This document shows, piece by piece, positions 17,097 through 26,308 of a stretch of 64,000 nucleotides of DNA. The stretch is from the NCBI RefSeq assembly GCF_022810305.1, contig NZ_JALGQH010000017.1, positions 56,096-120,095 of the forward strand. Reading direction: 5' to 3'. Within the stretch, counting starts at the first letter, position 1; the number at the start of each line of letters is the position of its first letter. The position numbers and the translations under genes are program-made. The notes under the pieces were generated by a model, which did not search any database, was not told the origin of the DNA, and worked only from the letters and a program-made list of their open reading frames with translations. This DNA comes from Rhodococcus sp. ARC_M6 (GTDB lineage: Bacteria > Actinomycetota > Actinomycetes > Mycobacteriales > Mycobacteriaceae).

Positions 17097-18418
17097 TGAG
17101 CATGTACATCTCGAACGGTAAACCCCGAGTTGTCATCGTGGGCGGGGGATTCGGCGGACTGTACGCCGCGAAGCGCCTCAAGAAGGCCGACGTCGAGGTC
17201 ATTCTGATCGATCGCGGAACCAGCCACGTATTTCAGCCACTGCTCTACCAGTGCGCTACCGGTCTCCTGTCCGAAGGACAGATCGCCAGCCCACTCCGAC
17301 ATCTGTTGGAAGATCAGAAGAACACGAATGTAGTTCTGGGCGAAGCTAAATCGGTGGATGTCGAAGCCAAGGTGCTGACAGCAAGCCGCTTCGACGGCTC
17401 CACTTTCGACCTCTCCTACGACTATCTGATCGTCGCCGCCGGAATGCGGCAGTCGTACCACGGGCAGGAAGATTTCATCAAGTGGGCGCCGGGAATGAAA
17501 ACTCTCGACGACGCGCTGGCAATCCGCCGCAGTCTGGTCGCCGCATTCGAGATGGCGGAATCGCTGCCCACCCCCGAGGAACGGCGACCCTGGCTGACCT
17601 TCGCCGTGGCCGGCGGCGGACCCACCGGAGTCGAGATAGCCGGGCAGATCCGCGAATTGGCGATGCATGCGCTCACCAACGAGTTTCGTGCCATCGATCC
17701 GGAGGAAGCACGCGTCCTGCTCTTTCACGGCGACGACCGAGTATTGCCGTCGTTCAGCCGATCGCTGTCCGCAGCGGCCGGACGCACCCTCGAGAAGATT
17801 GGCGTCGAAACACATCTCGGCGTGCATGTGACCGACGTATCCGAAACCGAGGTGGAGACCACCGACAAGAAGACAAAAGAGAAGCGGCGGTACGAGACTC
17901 GAACAATCCTGTGGACTGCCGGCGTCGAGGCGGTCCCGTTTGTGGAAGCACTGGCCGGCGCACTGGGCGTCAAGCAGGTCGGCGGTGGCCGCATCGAAGT
18001 CGGCCGCGACCTGACAGTGCCAGGACACCCCGATGTCTGGGTGGTGGGCGACATCATGTCCCTCGACAAACTGCCGGGCGTCGCAGAAGTCGCCATGCAA
18101 GGCGGGCGGTACGCCGGCAATCAAATTGCGGCGATCGTCGAACACGGTGGACCCAACGGGAAGCTCTTCAAATACCGTGATCTCGGTACAGCCGCCTACA
18201 TTTCGCGTCGACACGCACTACTGCAGGCCGGTCCGATTCGGATGTCCGGCTTCCTCGGCTGGGTGTCGTGGGGAGTTATCCACATCGCGTTCCTGGCAGG
18301 TTTCCGCAACCGCGTCAGCACAGCACTCAACTGGGGCGTCACCCTCGCGTCTAAAACTCGTCGCGAACGAGCGATAACCTACGGCGACCCGGAAACTGCA
18401 CGGCAGCCGTACAACTGA
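17096..18418 (+). CDS. NAD(P)/FAD-dependent oxidoreductase, type II NADH dehydrogenase family
   Basis: 440 residues from the ATG at 17096, which overlaps the SDR stop. GGGFGGLYAA at 16-25 binds FAD; AVAGGGPTGVEIAG is the second Rossmann motif for NADH; WTAGVEAVPF and VVGDIMSL are typical of NDH-2 enzymes; and HVFQPLLYQCATG matches the quinone-site region. The C-terminal 90 residues include a hydrophobic stretch (FLGWVSWGVIHIAFLAGF) for membrane attachment. The role is non-proton-pumping transfer of electrons from NADH to menaquinone. NDH-2 paralogues are common in Rhodococcus, so this need not be the main ndh. Confidence 0.85.
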   Translation: MSMYISNGKPRVVIVGGGFGGLYAAKRLKKADVEVILIDRGTSHVFQPLLYQCATGLLSEGQIASPLRHLLEDQKNTNVVLGEAKSVDVEAKVLTASRFDGSTFDLSYDYLIVAAGMRQSYHGQEDFIKWAPGMKTLDDALAIRRSLVAAFEMAESLPTPEERRPWLTFAVAGGGPTGVEIAGQIRELAMHALTNEFRAIDPEEARVLLFHGDDRVLPSFSRSLSAAAGRTLEKIGVETHLGVHVTDVSETEVETTDKKTKEKRRYETRTILWTAGVEAVPFVEALAGALGVKQVGGGRIEVGRDLTVPGHPDVWVVGDIMSLDKLPGVAEVAMQGGRYAGNQIAAIVEHGGPNGKLFKYRDLGTAAYISRRHALLQAGPIRMSGFLGWVSWGVIHIAFLAGFRNRVSTALNWGVTLASKTRRERAITYGDPETARQPYN

Positions 18419-18422
18419 GCTC

Positions 18423-18926
18423 CTACTCCGTAGCGAATACCGGATTTCCGTACTCGTCGATCATGAACCACAGACTGCCGACGCCCTGCCCCAACATGTC
18501 GCCGGGGACCTGGTCGTCCAAGTATCGGTAGATAGGCTTACCGTTCACTGTCACTTGGAAGGAGCCGTCCGGACCCGGCACCGTCCCGATCGCGGCGTTT
18601 ATTCCCTGTACCACTGGAGAATCGGTGGTAGACGTGACAGCCGGCCAGTACCGTAGGCAGTTTTCGTCGCATGAACTCGAAGTCGAGTTCTCCTCGTCAG
18701 GGTTGTAGATATACGCGGTCATTCCTTCGCCGTCGACCACAATTGTTCCCAGTGGAGAAGTGGCTGTCTTCAGTAGCACGGCGCTGGCTGCTGCCGGAGG
18801 TGACAGCGACGTCGATATCTCGGTGACGTTATCTGCGTCGGTGCCGGAATCGGTGGCGTCGTACGAACAACCGGACACGGCAAGTGCGGCACTGGCGACA
18901 ATCGCGAACAACCACTGTCTGCGCAT
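18423..18926 (-). CDS. Secreted_repeat (COG4315) lipoprotein
   Basis: 167 residues. A lipoprotein signal ends in lipobox AVSGC with Cys20. The mature part has two copies of the Secreted_repeat unit: LGTIVVDGEGMTAYIYNPDE followed by CDENCLRYWPAV, and a second near GSFQVTVNGKPIYRYLDDQ...PGDMLGQGVGSLWFMI. This family is abundant in actinobacteria and function is unproven; haem or redox roles have been suggested for relatives. It is anchored outside the membrane. It is convergent with the NDH-2-like gene (5 bases apart) and divergent from the MarR operon. Confidence 0.85.
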   Translation of the reverse strand: MRRQWLFAIVASAALAVSGCSYDATDSGTDADNVTEISTSLSPPAAASAVLLKTATSPLGTIVVDGEGMTAYIYNPDEENSTSSSCDENCLRYWPAVTSTTDSPVVQGINAAIGTVPGPDGSFQVTVNGKPIYRYLDDQVPGDMLGQGVGSLWFMIDEYGNPVFATE

Positions 18927-19009
18927 GATCGCTCCATTTCACGGGTGGGCGGTGCTAGCAGTGGGGGATACCCGACGCCGCCGATTCGGAAACCCTGCCA
19001 AACGCCACG

Positions 19010-19036
19010 ACAATAGCTCTGCTACAGAGGTATTGT
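19010..19036 (+). promoter_or_regulatory. Candidate MarR operator
   Basis: A 27-base imperfect palindrome: ACAATA at 19010-19015 mirrors TATTGT at 19031-19036, and inside it CTCTG mirrors CAGAG. It ends 6 bases before the MarR start codon, the usual place for an autorepressor site. Confidence 0.55.
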
Positions 19037-19041
19037 GGGAT

Positions 19042-19521
19042 ATGGATGTAGAAGATGAACTACCTCATCGTTTGTCCGATGACGTACTCGAGACGCTCGG
19101 TCAGTTGCGACGCGGCACACGAAAAGCGTCAGGGCGCCCGTTTGCCGAGCGTCCGCTGGGCGGCGCCCAGATCGAACTTGTGCGGTTGCTGAGAAGGAAT
19201 CCCGGACTCTCGGTGGCCGAGGCAGCCACCAAGCTCGGTGTCGCCGCGAATACGGTGTCCACGCTGGTTCGTCAGCTTGCCGACGACGGAGTGATCGAGC
19301 GGGTGGTCGACGGTGCGGACCGGCGCGTGGCAAGGCTTGCGTTGTCGAAGGAAGCGCGTGAACGTGTCGAATACTGGCGAGATCGGCGCAGCGTCGTTGT
19401 GGGACAGGCGTTGTCGAGCTTGAGTGCCGACGATCAAGCACACATCGAAGCTGCCTTGCCGGCACTGACTCGGCTCGCAGTCGCGCTGGCCAGGGCCGGC
19501 GCCGAAACCGAGGAGGCCTGA
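19042..19521 (+). CDS. MarR-family transcriptional regulator
   Basis: 159 residues from the ATG at 19042, directly after a palindrome and without a Shine-Dalgarno, so the mRNA may be nearly leaderless. The winged helix is clear: GGAQIELVRLLRRNPGLSVA, TKLGVAANTVSTLVRQLADD as recognition helix, then a wing with GADRRVARLALS. Flanking helices would dimerise. It is followed after one base by an ABC ATPase and then an ABC-2 permease, so it very likely represses this exporter operon and responds to a ligand the pump removes. Confidence 0.9.
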   Translation: MDVEDELPHRLSDDVLETLGQLRRGTRKASGRPFAERPLGGAQIELVRLLRRNPGLSVAEAATKLGVAANTVSTLVRQLADDGVIERVVDGADRRVARLALSKEARERVEYWRDRRSVVVGQALSSLSADDQAHIEAALPALTRLAVALARAGAETEEA

Positions 19522-19522
19522 C

Positions 19523-20392
19523 ATGGCTGAGCACTGGTGGAACCGGCGAAGTATTCCGCAAGCGTCGGCTCCGAACGTACCTGCGGTTGAGATCGAAAAT
19601 CTCTCCTACAGATTCGGTTCCAGCCGTGCGGGCAGCAACCTGGCGGTGGACAACCTGAGTTTGACCATCGAACAGGGCGAATGTTTCGGTCTACTCGGGC
19701 CGAACGGAGCGGGAAAGACCACCACGATTCGACTGCTCAACACATTACTTCCCTTGCAGGACGGTGATATCCGCATCCTGGGAAAGTCTGAACGGACAGA
19801 CGCGATGACTATCAGACGTCATCTCGGTTATGTACCGCAACAACTTTCGATCGAGAGTTCTTTGACGGCCCGGGAGAACGTCACGTGGTTTGCTCGCCTC
19901 TACGATGTGCCGAGATTCGAGCGACGTGAGCGTGTGGACCAGGCTCTGGAGATGGTGGATCTGCTCGACTCCGCAGACCGCGTCGCCGCAAGCTTCTCCG
20001 GCGGAATGGTACGACGATTGGAATTGGCACAGGCACTGGTCAATCGGCCCGCGCTACTGGTCTTGGACGAGCCGACGGTAGGGCTGGACCCCATTGCGCG
20101 TGAATCCGTGTGGCGCAGAGTCTCCGAGATGCAGCAGCAGTACGGAATGACCGTTCTGCTGACCACCCACTACATGGAGGAAGCCGACGAATTGTGTGAT
20201 CGTGTTGCTCTGATGCACCACGGTGAACTGAGGGCAGTCGGCAGTCCGAGCGAACTGGCCACGACACTCGGCCCGGACGCCACACTCGAAGACGTCTTTC
20301 GTCACGTTGCCGGCGACGACCTCACCGGCCGAGAGTCAGGAGGACTCCGTGATGTCCGCAGCACCCGCCGTACAGCGCGCCGCCTGGGCTGA
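19523..20392 (+). CDS. ABC transporter ATP-binding protein (DrrA-like)
   Basis: 289 residues, ABC ATPase of the DrrA/CcmA drug-export type. Walker A GPNGAGKT at 59-66, Q-loop in YVPQQL, signature SFSGG at 157-161, Walker B LLVLDEPT, and H-loop TTHYMEEADELCDR. The C-terminus has the short regulatory extension seen in DrrA (TLEDVFRHVAGDDL). It overlaps the permease gene by about 40 bases, giving tight coupling. Together they should export a hydrophobic compound, an antibiotic or lipid. Confidence 0.9.
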   Translation: MAEHWWNRRSIPQASAPNVPAVEIENLSYRFGSSRAGSNLAVDNLSLTIEQGECFGLLGPNGAGKTTTIRLLNTLLPLQDGDIRILGKSERTDAMTIRRHLGYVPQQLSIESSLTARENVTWFARLYDVPRFERRERVDQALEMVDLLDSADRVAASFSGGMVRRLELAQALVNRPALLVLDEPTVGLDPIARESVWRRVSEMQQQYGMTVLLTTHYMEEADELCDRVALMHHGELRAVGSPSELATTLGPDATLEDVFRHVAGDDLTGRESGGLRDVRSTRRTARRLG

Positions 20393-21170
20393 CCCCAGCG
20401 TCAACGGGTTCGCCCGATTAATGTCGAGGATCTACACTTTTTGTCTCGTCGAAGTGCAGAAATTGCGCCATGATCGATCCGAGTTGGTCACGCGCGCAAT
20501 CCAACCGATCCTTTGGCTTGTCATCTTCGGGCAGACGTTCAGCCATATCCGAGCGATACCCACCGGCGATGTACCGTATCTGGACTTCTTGGCCCCCGGC
20601 ATCATCGCGCAGTCGGCGCTCTTCGTCGCAATTTTCTACGGCATCCAGATCATCTGGGAGCGCGACGCCGGCGTCCTCACAAAACTCATGGTCACTCCGA
20701 CGCCACGGGCAGCGCTCGTCACCGGAAAAGCATTTGCCGCCGGGATTCGCGCCGTCGCCCAAGCCGTAGTCGTCGTGATCGTCGCAGCACTACTCGGCGT
20801 GAGTATGACGTGGAACCCGATCAAACTTCTCGGCGTCGTCGTGGTTGTCGTACTGGGCGCCGCCTTCTTCGCCTGCCTCTCTGTTGCGATCGCCGGCATC
20901 GTCCTCAAGCGAGATCGACTGATGGGCATCGGACAAGCCATCACCATGCCGTTGTTCTTCGCGTCGAACGCCCTGTATCCGGTGGATCTGATGCAGGGAT
21001 GGGTGCAGTGGCTCAGTCGAATCAATCCATTGAGCTACGAGGTGTCGGCGTTGCGAGGCTTGCTGATCGGGATGCCGACCAACTACATCGTCGACTTCGC
21101 GGTACTGATCGGAGCGGCGCTGGCAGGAATCGTTACAGCTTCGGCACTGTTGGGTCGCCTCACGCGCTGA
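20352..21170 (+). CDS. ABC-2 type transporter permease (DrrB-like)
   Basis: 272 residues from ATG 20352, preceded by AGGAGG at 8 bases. Six predicted transmembrane segments with the ABC-2 signature: RAIQPILWLVIFGQTF, DFLAPGIIAQSALF, FYGIQIIWERDAGVLTKLMVTP and NALYPVDLMQGW. It forms the membrane channel for the preceding ATPase. Its last 11 bases overlap the 3' end of the convergent XRE regulator gene. Confidence 0.9.
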   Translation: MSAAPAVQRAAWADPSVNGFARLMSRIYTFCLVEVQKLRHDRSELVTRAIQPILWLVIFGQTFSHIRAIPTGDVPYLDFLAPGIIAQSALFVAIFYGIQIIWERDAGVLTKLMVTPTPRAALVTGKAFAAGIRAVAQAVVVVIVAALLGVSMTWNPIKLLGVVVVVVLGAAFFACLSVAIAGIVLKRDRLMGIGQAITMPLFFASNALYPVDLMQGWVQWLSRINPLSYEVSALRGLLIGMPTNYIVDFAVLIGAALAGIVTASALLGRLTR

Positions 21171-21624
21171 GTGTGGGATTCACTTCGCGTGAGACGGGCG
21201 CTGTGTACGTGATGCAGTCCGGCGGCACCGACGGCAGACCCTCGGAGGATCGGAGCCTTTCGGCGATCGAGGACAGCAGACTCTGCGACTCGGGCGAGAG
21301 ATCCACGGCTTTACGTGTCAGGGAACGCAATTCGGGGTCGATGAACTCTTCGGCGACCGAACGGTCTTCTTCCGGAATGAGTTCGGGATCCTGGCGCGGA
21401 GTCGGGCTGAAGAAGTACTCGGCCTGGACGTTGAAGTACTCGGCGAGCGCCAATACGACCTGCTCCGACGGATTGGTCCGAACACCACTGCGCAGTTGTG
21501 AAAGGTACGGCGTCGAGATGCGACATCCCCGCTGTGAAAGTGCCTCTACAACTTGAGCATTGGTTAATCTGGGAGGCGTGTCTGGGTACAGGGCATTGAG
21601 TCGCTCTTGGAACGAATCTGCCAC
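21160..21624 (-). CDS. XRE-family transcriptional regulator
   Basis: 154 residues from the GTG at 21624, which follows GGGAGG; an in-frame GTG at 21642 is possible. A helix-turn-helix lies at the N-terminus: RLTNAQVVEALSQRG, then STPYLSQLRSGVRTNPSEQV and VLALAEYFNVQAEYF. The second half is charged and likely a dimerisation or effector domain, ending in a disordered Pro/Ser tail. The layout (short XRE head plus about 80-residue tail) resembles actinobacterial regulators such as EspR relatives. Target genes are unknown; it faces away from the ABC exporter. Confidence 0.85.
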   Translation of the reverse strand: MADSFQERLNALYPDTPPRLTNAQVVEALSQRGCRISTPYLSQLRSGVRTNPSEQVVLALAEYFNVQAEYFFSPTPRQDPELIPEEDRSVAEEFIDPELRSLTRKAVDLSPESQSLLSSIAERLRSSEGLPSVPPDCITYTAPVSREVNPTLSA

Positions 21625-21642
21625 GGTTCCTCCCGTTTCCAC

Positions 21643-22028
21643 AGTTCATCCCTTCGTTCGTGACCATGCATCGATCTCTGTGCCGTGGTCGTGCGGCGGC
21701 AGGTTTCATATAGTAGACGACCGAAAATTGGACACCAGTACCGAGAGTGCTTTCACCTGGGGATATTTGGTGGCACAGCAAATGAAAGTGTTTGCTAACT
21801 ATGTGATTTACGCCGCGAACTGACCGTTCGTTATTTGCCGCGTGTCATTTGTTCTGCATGTCTGACTTTATGGTCAATTACTCTGCTGTGCAGTGTGTTC
21901 GGTCACTGAATTGGTAGAAACCTTCCGAGCGAACGTACCTTTCGGCGCATCCAAGACGACGAAAGGTACGTTCGCTCGGAGAGGAATGGGTACGGGCGTA
22001 CAAGTACCGCAGTTCTGCCGGTATCTGT
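21643..22028. other. Intergenic region carrying a 21-base-pair inverted repeat
   Basis: About 385 bases, AT-rich near 21780-21900, with no gene seen. It holds the regulator promoter and the long inverted repeat listed separately. Confidence 0.5.
21924..21980. repeat. Perfect 21-bp inverted repeat with 15-base loop
   Basis: 21924-21944 is the exact reverse complement of 21960-21980, around a loop at 21945-21959. It lies downstream of the acyltransferase gene on the minus strand, so it may be its terminator, although T-runs are missing on both sides. The arm motif AAGGTACGTTCGCTCGG could be a dispersed palindromic element. Confidence 0.75.
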
Positions 22029-23306
22029 TTACCAGACGCGGGCGGTGATTCCGAATGTGGCGAGGGATTGTAAGGCTTGCTCGCGCAGTGCGTTGCCGTC
22101 GACAGCTTCGAAACTTACCAGCGACAGCGTGTACGTACTGCCGATTCGGCAAAGGTATCCGGAGATTCGGGTGGATGTGCTGTTCAACTGTGCGGCCGTC
22201 GCTCCGGGATGAACTGCGCGAAGAGCCAATCCGCTGGTGGGATGTCCGTCGAACGCGCTGATGTCCACCGTTCCGATGTTGGAACACAAGGCATCTCGCT
22301 GCCCGGGACCGTCGGCCAGGCGGTGCGCAAGACGGTCCGGAATTACCTGGAGAAGTTCGGCCGGGAAACCGGCGGGGCTGGACATCGGGGGAGATGCGAA
22401 GGCTTCTCGACATAGCTTGCGGATCTGGGCGAGAGTAGTAAGGGGAGTGATTGGGACGGCGACCATGGCGACCGCATTGTCGACCGACGTCATCGTTACA
22501 TCCGGACCCTTCGCGATTCTGACATTCATGGGAACACTGAGTGTTACTGTGCCGGTTTCATCCTCGCGCCGAGCCAGGTGGCCTACACACGCCAGGAACA
22601 AGCTGTTGGGGGTGCCACCGGCCGTGCGTGTGGCCTTGTCCCACAGCGCCGCGTCAACCTCCACAACTGCGCTGCTCATCCGGTGACGATCCGGACCGCG
22701 AGGGGAGGTAGACGATGAACTGAATCCACGAAGTTCTGCCCGCCGCGCCGAACTCACGATGAGTCCGAAGACGGCGCGGGTAAGCCCACGCAGAACCCGC
22801 GTCGTTGTTGCCAGCGCATCAGCACGGTCGGACACCGGGGCCGAATCGGCCGGTGCTGAGCTTGTTCGATTCATCGCGTCGTGTAGGGCGTTGATCAACC
22901 CCCGCGCATCGGCGAGGACGTGGGAGCACGTCACGGAAACGACAGTTCCGCCGTCGGAATCACGGGTTGCGGCTAGGCGCCAACCAGGGCCGCATTCAGG
23001 ATCGAGCGTGACCAAAGCTTGAGCGTCGGCCCAATCGATCACCTGCTCGACCGGAACAGGCTCCGCACGGAAACTGAGCGGGTACCGGCTGGTGTCGACG
23101 ATGAATTCCGGCCTAGCACCGGGAATCCGTGGACGACGCACTCGCCGACCGAGCGGTCCGGACGCTACTCGATCGCACAACTGCTCGAGCGCATCCGCGT
23201 CGACGACGCCGTCGGTTCGCCAGACCCCCTGCATCACTATCGGCAGACCGAGACCACGATGGGTCCACAGAAACATTTCGTCGATGACACTCAGGCGTGA
23301 TCCCAC
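22029..23306 (-). CDS. WS/DGAT-like acyltransferase (condensation-domain fold)
   Basis: 425 residues from the GTG at 23306, chosen because the family N-terminus (RLSVIDEMFLWTH) begins there. The fold is suggested by the partial acyltransferase motif SHVLADA at 128-134, the counterpart of HHxxxDG with the second His and the Asp kept. Further support comes from VTLSVPMNVR and a late GPGQRDALCSNIGTVDISAF segment, like the WS/DGAT ending NVPGP. Such enzymes use acyl-CoA to make wax esters or triacylglycerol; with the altered motif, this member may acylate another acceptor. Rhodococcus carries many paralogues. It is divergent from the ApbE-like gene. Confidence 0.65.
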   Translation of the reverse strand: MGSRLSVIDEMFLWTHRGLGLPIVMQGVWRTDGVVDADALEQLCDRVASGPLGRRVRRPRIPGARPEFIVDTSRYPLSFRAEPVPVEQVIDWADAQALVTLDPECGPGWRLAATRDSDGGTVVSVTCSHVLADARGLINALHDAMNRTSSAPADSAPVSDRADALATTTRVLRGLTRAVFGLIVSSARRAELRGFSSSSTSPRGPDRHRMSSAVVEVDAALWDKATRTAGGTPNSLFLACVGHLARREDETGTVTLSVPMNVRIAKGPDVTMTSVDNAVAMVAVPITPLTTLAQIRKLCREAFASPPMSSPAGFPAELLQVIPDRLAHRLADGPGQRDALCSNIGTVDISAFDGHPTSGLALRAVHPGATAAQLNSTSTRISGYLCRIGSTYTLSLVSFEAVDGNALREQALQSLATFGITARVW

Positions 23307-23426
23307 CTCCGAAGTGTAGGGGGAGAAACCGGACCAGCAGGTTCTGGCAGAGAGCTTGCAGTACGGCGCATACTGGTGTTTAAAGCAGCAGGTTTTGGAT
23401 CCAGCAGTTCGAAGGGCAGGGCTGTC

Positions 23427-24239
23427 ATGGTCAGTGTCGAGAAGTGGGCGATGTGGGATTCCGCCGTCGAGGTGGATGTCACCGAAGGCGCGGCGCTGCC
23501 CACTGCGCACGCTTTGATCGCCGCTGCCATCGAGGACACCGAAGCCGTCTGCGACCTCCGACGCGGAGATGCCGAAATTCACGCCGTCAATCTCGCTCAA
23601 GGTACGCCGGTGAAAGTCACCCGCCGTATGTCGGCATTGCTGCGCTCGGCGCTGTGGGCAGCCCGGATGACGGCCGGTGAGGTGAATCCGCTGGCCGACA
23701 ATTATTCGGAGGACGAATCAATTCCCCCCGTGCATCCGACCCCCACGTTCGAGGACGTGCAACTGGACGGCGACGTTGTGTACGCGCCGTGGGGCGCCTC
23801 GTTCGACATCACCGGAGTTGCGAAGGCGGACACTGTGGATCGGGCGGCACAAACCGTCGCCGCAGAACTGCAATGCGGCGTCGCCGTGCGGATCGGGGAC
23901 GTGATTGCCACAGCCGGACACGCCCCAGCCGGTGGTTGGCAGATTCCGGTTCCAGGCGGCGAGGAAGTGGAATTGAGCAACGGAACGGCGATGGCAACGG
24001 CGCACGCTCCCGATGCGCCCTCATGGCAGCCGCATGAAGCGCGTCCGTCAACCGAATGGGTTCAAGTGTCCGTGATTGCCGACGATGCGGTATGGGCATA
24101 TGCCGCCAGCGAGGCAGCGCTGGTGAGGGGAATCAGCGCGATCATTTGGGTTGAACAACAAGGGCTTCGGGCTCGGCTGGTGGACCGCTCCGGGCGTATT
24201 TACACCACCGAGAACTGGTTCGGTCCAGCCGCAGCGTGA
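23427..24239 (+). CDS. ApbE-like (FAD:protein FMN transferase family) protein, degenerate
   Basis: 270 residues from ATG 23427. Order of segments matches ApbE: start MWDSAVEVDVTEG, helix HALIAAAIEDTEAVCDLR, DAEIHAVNLAQG, MSALLRSALWAARMTAGEVNPL (ApbE: T.G.FdPt), FDITGVAKADTVDRAAQTV (ApbE: G.iaKG.aaD), VAVRIGDVIATAG (ApbE: v..GGDi...G), and a C-terminal VSVIADDAVWAYAASEAALV. No signal peptide is seen. The usual SGxxxxHIIDP stretch and several metal ligands are replaced (MATAHAPDAPSW). It may be inactive or altered in function. Confidence 0.6.
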   Translation: MVSVEKWAMWDSAVEVDVTEGAALPTAHALIAAAIEDTEAVCDLRRGDAEIHAVNLAQGTPVKVTRRMSALLRSALWAARMTAGEVNPLADNYSEDESIPPVHPTPTFEDVQLDGDVVYAPWGASFDITGVAKADTVDRAAQTVAAELQCGVAVRIGDVIATAGHAPAGGWQIPVPGGEEVELSNGTAMATAHAPDAPSWQPHEARPSTEWVQVSVIADDAVWAYAASEAALVRGISAIIWVEQQGLRARLVDRSGRIYTTENWFGPAAA

Positions 24240-24278
24240 GCGCTCAGAGCCTCCCAGCGTGACCGCTTCGGCCTTCGG

Positions 24279-25934
24279 TCAGGCCCGGCCCCGCTGGTGG
24301 CGGTACCACTCGACCAGCGCATCGGTGGACGTGTCGCCGAGATCGCCCGGAGGGCCTTCCGCGGAGAGTGCCGGCCCGAGTTCCAAGGCTTGTGTCTTAC
24401 CGAGCTCGACGCCCCACTGATCAAACGGATTGACGCCCCACACCGCACCTTCGACAAATACCTGATGCTCGTAGAGGGCGATCAACTGCCCGACCACCGA
24501 CGGTGTGAGTTCCTTGGCCAGGATGGTGGTGGTGGGACGGTTTCCCGGCATCACCTTGTGCGGCACCAACTCCGGGGGCGTGCCCTCGGCTGCGATTTCT
24601 TCGGCCGTCTTGCCGAACGCCAGAACCTTGGTCTGCGCGAAGAAGTTGCTCATCAAGAGGTCGTGCATGGAACCCGTGCCGTCAGCGGTGGGTAGGTCAT
24701 CCGTGGATTCTGCAAAACCGATGAAATCGGCAGGCACAAGCCATGTTCCCTGATGAAGAAGTTGATAGAAGGCGTGCTGGCCGTTGGTTCCCGGCTCGCC
24801 CCAGAAGATTTCGCCCGTCGACGTTGTGACGGGGGTGCCGTCGGCGCGAACGGACTTGCCGTTGGATTCCATGGTCAACTGCTGCAGATAGGCTGGAAAG
24901 CGGAGCAGGTCATTGGAATACGGCAGCACGGCACGTGATTGTGCGCCGAAGAAATTGGAGTACCAGAGGCCGATCAACCCGAGAAGTACGGGCGCATTCT
25001 CCTCGAGCGGGCGGGTACGGAAATGCGTGTCGATCTGGTGGAAACCGTCGAGGAACTCGGCGAAACGCTCCGGTCCGACAGCGCACATGACGGACACTCC
25101 GATTGAGGAGTCGACGGAGTACCGGCCGCCCACCCAATCCCAGAAACCGAACATGTTGGCGGTGTCGATGCCGAATTCCGAGACTCGTTCGGCCTCCGTG
25201 GACACTGCGACGAAGTGCTGTGCGACAGCGGAGGCATCGTCGCTGCCGAGACCGGCAAACAGCCACCGCTTGGCGGCAGTGGCATTGGTCAATGTCTCGA
25301 GAGTGGAGAAGGTCTTGGACGCCACGATGAACAACGTCGTCTCGGCATCCAGATCGGCGAGCTGCCCGACCAGATCCACGGGATCGATATTGGAGACGAA
25401 GTGGACGCTGATGCCGGCGTCGGCGTAATGCCGCAGGGCGCGGTACACCATCACCGGGCCCAGATCTGACCCACCGATACCGATGTTGACGATCGTGCGG
25501 ATGCGCTTACCCGTCGCGCCGGTCCACTCCCCGCTGCGGACGCGATCGGCAAACGAGCCCATTGCGTCCAGAACCTCGTGAACGTCGGCCACGACATCTT
25601 GGCCATCGACAGTGAGCGCCGCATCCCGGGGCAGCCGCAGGGCGGTGTGCAGCGCAGCGCGGTCCTCGGACGTATTGATGTGATCACCCGCGAACAAGGC
25701 GTCACGTCGCGATTCGACACCTGCTGTACGAGCCAGATCGATCAACAGATCCAGAGTCTCGCGACTGACGCGGTGCTTGCTGTAATCGATATGAAGATCA
25801 CCGGCATCAACCGTCAACTCGGTGCCACGCGCAGGATCGTCGCGAAAGAGTTCACGTAGGTGAACGGCTTCGAAATCGGCGTGATGAGCGCGCAGTTTCT
25901 GCCAGGCTGAAGTTCCGGTGATGTCAGTGCTCAC
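24279..25934 (-). CDS. pgi: Glucose-6-phosphate isomerase
   Basis: 551 residues from the GTG at 25934 ([14 protein letters not shown]). It interconverts glucose-6-phosphate and fructose-6-phosphate in glycolysis and gluconeogenesis. Family signatures are clear: [59 protein letters not shown] (PGI signature 1), and [17 protein letters not shown] (signature 2, with the catalytic Lys). Length is normal for the bacterial enzyme. It follows the chorismate mutase gene on the same strand, the order known in mycobacteria. Confidence 0.97.
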   Translation of the reverse strand: MSTDITGTSAWQKLRAHHADFEAVHLRELFRDDPARGTELTVDAGDLHIDYSKHRVSRETLDLLIDLARTAGVESRRDALFAGDHINTSEDRAALHTALRLPRDAALTVDGQDVVADVHEVLDAMGSFADRVRSGEWTGATGKRIRTIVNIGIGGSDLGPVMVYRALRHYADAGISVHFVSNIDPVDLVGQLADLDAETTLFIVASKTFSTLETLTNATAAKRWLFAGLGSDDASAVAQHFVAVSTEAERVSEFGIDTANMFGFWDWVGGRYSVDSSIGVSVMCAVGPERFAEFLDGFHQIDTHFRTRPLEENAPVLLGLIGLWYSNFFGAQSRAVLPYSNDLLRFPAYLQQLTMESNGKSVRADGTPVTTSTGEIFWGEPGTNGQHAFYQLLHQGTWLVPADFIGFAESTDDLPTADGTGSMHDLLMSNFFAQTKVLAFGKTAEEIAAEGTPPELVPHKVMPGNRPTTTILAKELTPSVVGQLIALYEHQVFVEGAVWGVNPFDQWGVELGKTQALELGPALSAEGPPGDLGDTSTDALVEWYRHQRGRA

Positions 25935-25999
25935 AATTACCGACTTTAGTGGCACCGTCTGGAAACTTCTGGACGAGTCTCGCTGACTGCCGGAGGGCG

Positions 26000-26308
26000 C
26001 TAGTGTCCCAAGCGTCCGCGGCCGAGGCGGAGAAGCAACATGGCGAGCGTGTGGCCTTCCTGACCCAACTCGTTGAAGCGCTCGAGTACCTTCATTTCAC
26101 GGCTGTGAACCAGGCGCGGTCCACCCGATGCCATCCGGGTACGGCCGATGATCTGCGAGACCTCCGAGCGGCGCTTGATAGCCGCGAGGATCTCGGCGTC
26201 GAGTCGGTCAATTTCCTTGCGGAGTTCGTTGATCTCGGCTTCGCTGCGCGGAACCTCGACGTCACTCGGAGTGGCATTTCCCTCGGGTGCTGCTGCCTGG
26301 GTGCTCAT
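26000..26308 (-). CDS. Chorismate mutase (AroQ type)
   Basis: 102 residues from ATG 26308, with AGGAG at 9 bases. It converts chorismate to prephenate for phenylalanine and tyrosine synthesis. The compact AroQ helix bundle is visible: [52 protein letters not shown], and the C-terminal [10 protein letters not shown]. The end matches M. tuberculosis Rv0948c, which needs this tail to be activated by the DAHP synthase partner; that interaction is likely but inferred here. A candidate attenuator lies in its leader. Confidence 0.92.
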   Translation of the reverse strand: MSTQAAAPEGNATPSDVEVPRSEAEINELRKEIDRLDAEILAAIKRRSEVSQIIGRTRMASGGPRLVHSREMKVLERFNELGQEGHTLAMLLLRLGRGRLGH

